Shown piece by piece: positions 61,002-64,000 of a stretch of 64,000 nt of DNA. The position numbers and the translations under genes were made by a program. The stretch covers positions 227,359 through 291,358 of the forward strand of contig NZ_VITR01000009.1 in NCBI RefSeq assembly GCF_007827955.1, read 5' to 3'. A model generated the notes under the pieces. It was not told the origin of the DNA. It saw nothing but the letters and a program-made list of their open reading frames with translations, and made no database searches. Positions within the stretch are counted from its first letter, which is position 1, and each line of letters starts with the position of its first letter. The DNA comes from Nitrospirillum pindoramense (lineage in GTDB: Bacteria > Pseudomonadota > Alphaproteobacteria > Azospirillales > Azospirillaceae).

Positions 61002-61018
61002 GATTCCGGGAATCGCAA

Positions 61019-61035
61019 TTGCAACGCATTCTTAG
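61019..61035 (-). promoter_or_regulatory. Possible Fur-like site before the sel1-fiu-piuC operon
   Basis: TTGCAACGCATTCTTAG resembles the alphaproteobacterial Fur/iron-box form TTGCAAATCATTCTCAA at 13 of 17 positions. It ends 18 bases upstream of the sel1 ATG. The match is modest, but iron control is expected for this operon. Confidence 0.4.
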
Positions 61036-61161
61036 TTCCCATTAGTGCCACGTCGCCGGACGTCTGGCATCGCACAATCCAGTCACTTAATTGCTCGTTT
61101 CAGCCACAGGGCACACGCGAACGCCCCGGGCCGGGCGTTCACCCCGCCGCCCGACATGCTT

Positions 61162-61190
61162 GTCCGGTTTGCATAACTTTCTGACCGGAC
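61162..61190. repeat. Inverted repeat in the gap before the 61300 gene
   Basis: GTCCGGT (61162-61168) and ACCGGAC (61184-61190) are perfect inverted arms around 15 AT-rich bases, an operator-like layout in the 298-base divergent gap between the iron-uptake operon and the unknown gene at 61300. No T-tract is present. Confidence 0.35.
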
Positions 61191-61299
61191 GGTGGAATGT
61201 GGCCGGTTTTCCAAGCGGCTATCTTCTGTGCTGACGAACTGCGCGGCGCCACGTTTCCAATAGATGGACCGCCACCGAAGCAAGTATTAGGAGTGCATC

Positions 61300-61740
61300 A
61301 TGTTCTTTAATGCCGCGGAATTTCCGATCGTGAGGCTCAGTTACGATCAGGGTGCCGCCCCAACCGGATACGACGCGTTCGACACCTTTGAGAGCTTACT
61401 CGATCGCGAGACGCCATTCGTGATCATCGGCCAGGGAGCGGGCGATGGTGACGCCGAACACGAGCATGACGCTGCCCAGCGCAAGAAGATCGCGCTCTGG
61501 TCCAAGAAGAACAAGCCGCGCCTCCGCGCCTTCGTCAAGGCGATGGTCTACATCGAACCATCGGCGACCAAACGCCTGGCAATGAAGGCATTCCAGATGG
61601 TTTCCGAGAAGTTCTGGGGTTATCCGATGCTGGTGGTCGCATCCGACGCTGAAGCGTTGGATAAGGCGAGAGAGTTGCTGCACGGACCTTCCCACAAGGC
61701 GCCGGCCGGCGCAGCCGCCGTCCAAGACTATGGAACGTGA
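61300..61740 (+). CDS. Conserved-looking protein of unknown function
   Basis: A 146-residue soluble protein with alternating strands and helices and no signal peptide. I do not recognise it. It starts FNAAEFPIVRLSYD and has PFVIIGQGAGDGDAEHEHD, a basic stretch (WSKKNKPRLRAFVKAM) and the hydrophobic strand YPMLVVAS. A good ribosome-binding site (TTAGGAG) precedes the ATG. It is divergent from the iron-uptake operon and ends at a strong hairpin, so it is a single-gene unit. Its neighbours suggest, without proof, a link to iron or stress. Confidence 0.65.
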   Translation: MFFNAAEFPIVRLSYDQGAAPTGYDAFDTFESLLDRETPFVIIGQGAGDGDAEHEHDAAQRKKIALWSKKNKPRLRAFVKAMVYIEPSATKRLAMKAFQMVSEKFWGYPMLVVASDAEALDKARELLHGPSHKAPAGAAAVQDYGT

Positions 61741-61749
61741 GCCACGCCA

Positions 61750-61787
61750 GGACAGCACCGCGGCGTCCCACCGTCACGGTGCTGTCC
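61750..61787. terminator. 11-bp hairpin after the 61300 gene
   Basis: GGACAGCACCG (61750-61760) pairs perfectly with CGGTGCTGTCC (61777-61787) around a 16-base loop, 9 bases after the stop codon and between converging genes. It is followed by TCTCCGTTCCC, so it is a terminator without a full T-tract. Confidence 0.55.
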
Positions 61788-61869
61788 TCTCCGTTCCCGT
61801 AGTGGTTCCCGCATCCGAAGACTGGACCCCGACGTACATACCTGAACCGCAGTTCAGGCCATATTCCGC

Positions 61870-62820
61870 TCACAGGGGAACGTGAGGCGTAGAGATGCCG
61901 TTCCCGGCCTCTGGCCGATGATAGACTTCGGCAAGGAAGGAGAGGAACGCCTTGACATTGGGGCTGGCTCGCCGACTTTCCGGCCAAAGCGCCGTTATCG
62001 AAGTTCGTTCCACCGCATAGTCTTCCAGCACGGGCACGAGCTCGCCTCGTGCCACGTGGGGGGCCGCGATGTAGGTCGCTGAGATGCCGATGCCGCCGCC
62101 GCCGACAAGCACCGCGGACACGCCATCGCTGACGTCCACAGTCACGCCCGCGTTCGGAATCAGCTCGACGACGCGGCCTCCGATCTGGAAGGGCCAGCGC
62201 AGCGACTGGCCGGAACTTTGGAAGCGGAAGTTCACGCACTCATGCTCCGCCAGCTCATCCGGGTGCCTTGGCGTCCCGCGGCGCGCCAGATAATCGGGGG
62301 ATGCATAGGCGCATAGCCTGTTTGGTCCAAGCCGGCGCGACAAAAGCCGGCTATCCGCAAGGTCGCCAACCCGGATCGCGACGTCGATGCCTTCCTCGAT
62401 GATGTCCACCATCTGGTCGCTGAGGCGCAGGTCGATTGAGACCTTCGGATAGCGTTCCCTAAAACGCGGCAGGGCGGGGCCGATCACATGCACCCCGATC
62501 GGCAGCGGCGCAGCGATCTTCAGGATGCCCGCCGGTTCAGCGCGCGCGGCCAGCGCCGCCTGCTCGATCTCCTCGGCCTCCCGCAGCAGGCGAAGCGCAC
62601 GCTCATGAAGGTCCCGGCCCTCCGACGTCAGCGTAAGCGATCGGGTTGTACGCGTGAAAAGCGGCACGCCGAACTGCTGTTCCAAGCGCTGAACGCTCTT
62701 GCTGACGGCGGACGGGGAAACGCCGAGCTGGCGCGCCGCCGCCGTGTAGCTGCCCAGCGAGGCGGCGCGCGCGAAAGCTATGATGCCTGTGAGCCGCTCA
62801 AGCCCAATTTGTGCCGTCAT
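61870..62820 (-). CDS. LysR-family transcriptional regulator
   Basis: A 316-residue LysR regulator. The winged helix-turn-helix is at about 8-66 ([39 protein letters not shown]). The effector domain resembles the CrgA/DmlR branch ([20 protein letters not shown]). The frame is open 32 codons further, but the ATG at 62820 gives normal LysR length. It is divergent from an SDR gene 97 bases away, the usual arrangement in which the regulator controls the reductase. Confidence 0.9.
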   Translation of the reverse strand: MTAQIGLERLTGIIAFARAASLGSYTAAARQLGVSPSAVSKSVQRLEQQFGVPLFTRTTRSLTLTSEGRDLHERALRLLREAEEIEQAALAARAEPAGILKIAAPLPIGVHVIGPALPRFRERYPKVSIDLRLSDQMVDIIEEGIDVAIRVGDLADSRLLSRRLGPNRLCAYASPDYLARRGTPRHPDELAEHECVNFRFQSSGQSLRWPFQIGGRVVELIPNAGVTVDVSDGVSAVLVGGGGIGISATYIAAPHVARGELVPVLEDYAVERTSITALWPESRRASPNVKAFLSFLAEVYHRPEAGNGISTPHVPL

Positions 62821-62917
62821 GGCAATAGTAAACCGAACATTGGCCTGATTATCAAGTGCGAAGCGGAGATCTAAATAACGGTCATCGACCTGGAAGGCCC
62901 ATTGAAAGGAATACACG

Positions 62918-63655
62918 ATGACCGCAGATCTCTTCTCCCGTCAGCTTGTCGGCTCTCATGTCCTGATAGTCGGCGGCACATCCGGTATTGGCCTTTCCGC
63001 CGCCATCCAAGCAAAGGCCGCGGGTGCCGAAGTCATCGTGGTCGGCTATGATCCATCGAGAGCTGAGCAGGTTGCGGCCGAGCATGGCTTCGCGGGATGG
63101 CGGGCGGCCGACGTGACCCGGCCCGAGACAATCGCGCTTGCGCTCGCCGATGTGGACCGGGTCGATCATCTTGTCCTCCTTGCCGGCAGCTTCGTCGTGG
63201 GCAAGGTGCTGGACGCGGATATAGCGCAACTGCAGCGCGCATTCGACGAACGTGTCTGGGCAGCCATCCATACGGTGCGCGCGCTGGGTGAGCGTCTTGC
63301 GCCCGACGGTTCCATCACTCTCATCTCGGGCGCACTCGGTGACCGGCCGAACGCATACGGAACCGCAGTGCTCGCCTCCGCCTCCTCCGCGATGGAGTCC
63401 CTTGGTCGCGGCCTCGCGCTCGAACTGGCGCCGCGCCGGGTGAACACGCTCTCGCCGGGGCCGATTGATACACCATTGCTGGGCAAGGCTCTGGGCCAAG
63501 GACGCGACGCCTATGTCGAGGGACTCAAGGCCACACTGCCGCTCCACCGGCTCGGCACCGCGGACGAGGCCGGCGCGGCTGTCGTGTTCCTTATGGCGAA
63601 TGGCTGGATGAACGGCGCCACGCTCAACATCGACGGCGGCTCACGCCTGGTTTGA
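62918..63655 (+). CDS. Short-chain dehydrogenase-like protein lacking the YxxxK pair
   Basis: A 245-residue SDR-fold protein. The cofactor motif GGTSGIG and the C-terminal [13 protein letters not shown] and [13 protein letters not shown] are intact. The catalytic Ser is present ([12 protein letters not shown]), but where Tyr-x3-Lys is expected the sequence reads [14 protein letters not shown], with no Lys and the only nearby Tyr displaced. This branch of SDRs exists and its activity is uncertain. AAAGGA precedes the ATG. It is divergent from the LysR gene, its likely regulator. Confidence 0.85.
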   Translation: MTADLFSRQLVGSHVLIVGGTSGIGLSAAIQAKAAGAEVIVVGYDPSRAEQVAAEHGFAGWRAADVTRPETIALALADVDRVDHLVLLAGSFVVGKVLDADIAQLQRAFDERVWAAIHTVRALGERLAPDGSITLISGALGDRPNAYGTAVLASASSAMESLGRGLALELAPRRVNTLSPGPIDTPLLGKALGQGRDAYVEGLKATLPLHRLGTADEAGAAVVFLMANGWMNGATLNIDGGSRLV

Positions 63656-63670
63656 TCAGCGCAGGCTCGG

Positions 63671-63742
63671 GAAAGTCCTGATCCAGAAGCGGGCTTCATC
63701 ACCGGCGCAACCCTGGCGATCGATGGCGGCCTATCCGCCTGA
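63671..63742 (+). pseudogene. C-terminal remnant of a second short-chain dehydrogenase
   Basis: In frame with a stop at 63740-63742 the sequence reads EAGFITGATLAIDGGLSA, the standard last 18 residues of a classical SDR. There is no start or upstream SDR sequence: the frame runs back directly into the end of the intact SDR gene. This is the tail of a deleted gene, lying 15 to 85 bases after the intact one. It may mark a recombination or deletion joint. Confidence 0.75.
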
Positions 63743-63788
63743 CCGCTCCCGTTAACATGTATCGAACGCACAAAGAAAGGAACGACCG

Positions 63789-63905
63789 ATGTCAGACGCA
63801 GAAGTGACCCCGGACCATGACGCCCTGCTCCGCGCCAACCTCGAGCGGGTGTTCAACGAACGCGATCCGGACCGGCGCGCGCTCGCGATGGCAGACCTCT
63901 ATGTG
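63789..63905 (+). pseudogene. SnoaL-like (NTF2-fold) gene cut by an IS element
   Basis: Starting at ATG 63789 (AAAGGA upstream) the first 39 codons match the N-terminus of SnoaL-like polyketide-cyclase/isomerase family proteins: DHDALLRANLERVFNERDP and MADLYV. After Val39 the sequence stops resembling the family, where ED-A-V-x-Y-E-P would be expected, and continues into insertion-sequence DNA to a stop at 63986. The normal length is about 130 residues, so the gene is broken unless the rest continues beyond the element. Confidence 0.7.
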
Positions 63906-64000
63906 TGGGCTGCTGCCGGCTTGGATGACACCGGGATAAGCTCGATTAAGCTACCCCAGCGTTTCGTTCGAAGTCGACCGGGCTGAGGTAGCCCAGGGTC
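63904..64000 (-). mobile_element. End of an IS3-family insertion sequence (continues beyond window)
   Basis: The left boundary is placed near 63902-63906, where SnoaL homology ends and a TG-starting sequence begins (TGGGCTGCTGCCGGC), as IS3-family ends usually start with TG. The right end is outside the window. The exact boundary and any target duplication cannot be fixed without the other end. Confidence 0.65.
63946..64000 (-). CDS. IS3-family transposase OrfB, C-terminal fragment
   Basis: On the minus strand the frame entering at 64000 reads TLGYLSPVDFERNAGVA then stop at 63946-63948. The LGYLSPxxFE ending is the hallmark of the C-terminus of IS3-family transposases (rve-type DDE integrase). 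Only the last 17 residues are inside the window. Confidence 0.85.
   Translation of the reverse strand, partial: TLGYLSPVDFERNAGVA

Noticed and set aside
1..64000. CRISPR arrays, tRNA or rRNA genes, riboswitches
   Set aside because: No regularly spaced direct repeats, cloverleaf-like segments or known riboswitch cores were noticed in the gene-free stretches; a covariance-model scan was not possible.

Overview
The window is high-GC, densely packed DNA from a free-living Gram-negative bacterium. TonB-dependent receptors, Tat and Sec exported enzymes, a DUF5117-type metalloprotease and many LacI/TetR/LysR regulators suggest an alphaproteobacterium, possibly Azospirillaceae or a sphingomonad-like lineage. 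That placement is inference; there is no rRNA or tRNA marker. Genes of central metabolism are almost absent, so this is an accessory, catabolic region.

Layout. 1-12.7 kb: an exported protein cut by the window edge, the pseudouridine pair psuK-psuG, a membrane-bound LuxR-type regulator with a DUF4199 protein, a cupin, a large exported zinc metalloprotease, a propeller-sensor diguanylate cyclase, a Tat-exported type-B carboxylesterase and a YciI-like protein. 13-36 kb: a TetR-controlled catabolic island. It holds a flavin monooxygenase, a two-subunit enzyme resembling C-glycoside deglycosidase, three MFS transporters, two paralogous modules (small helical protein plus SAM methyltransferase), four alpha/beta hydrolases, a ureidoglycolate-lyase-like protein, a TonB receptor, an APH-fold kinase, an M24 enzyme and two luciferase-like monooxygenases. 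Its substrate is unknown, and it is the best candidate here for an undescribed system.

36-37.5 kb: a divergent NmrA reductase/HxlR regulator pair. 37.5-54.9 kb: a purine-nucleoside scavenging locus. A LacI regulator sits between two TonB receptors whose promoters both carry operators of the form TGAAACGTTTCA. One receptor is followed by adenine/adenosine deaminase. The other is followed by a PhoD phosphatase, a nucleoside hydrolase, a BMP/PnrA-type ABC importer, an ADP-ribosylglycohydrolase, a double-SIS protein and a PfkB kinase. Together they could take a nucleotide-like compound across the outer membrane, cleave it in the periplasm, import the nucleoside, split it, and phosphorylate the sugar.

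55-64 kb: sequence with weaker GC bias. It carries a MITE-like element, a Fur-box-preceded AraC regulator, the iron-uptake set sel1-fiu-piuC, an unknown protein, and a divergent LysR/SDR pair. The right edge is decayed: an SDR remnant and a SnoaL-like gene cut by the end of an IS3-family element.
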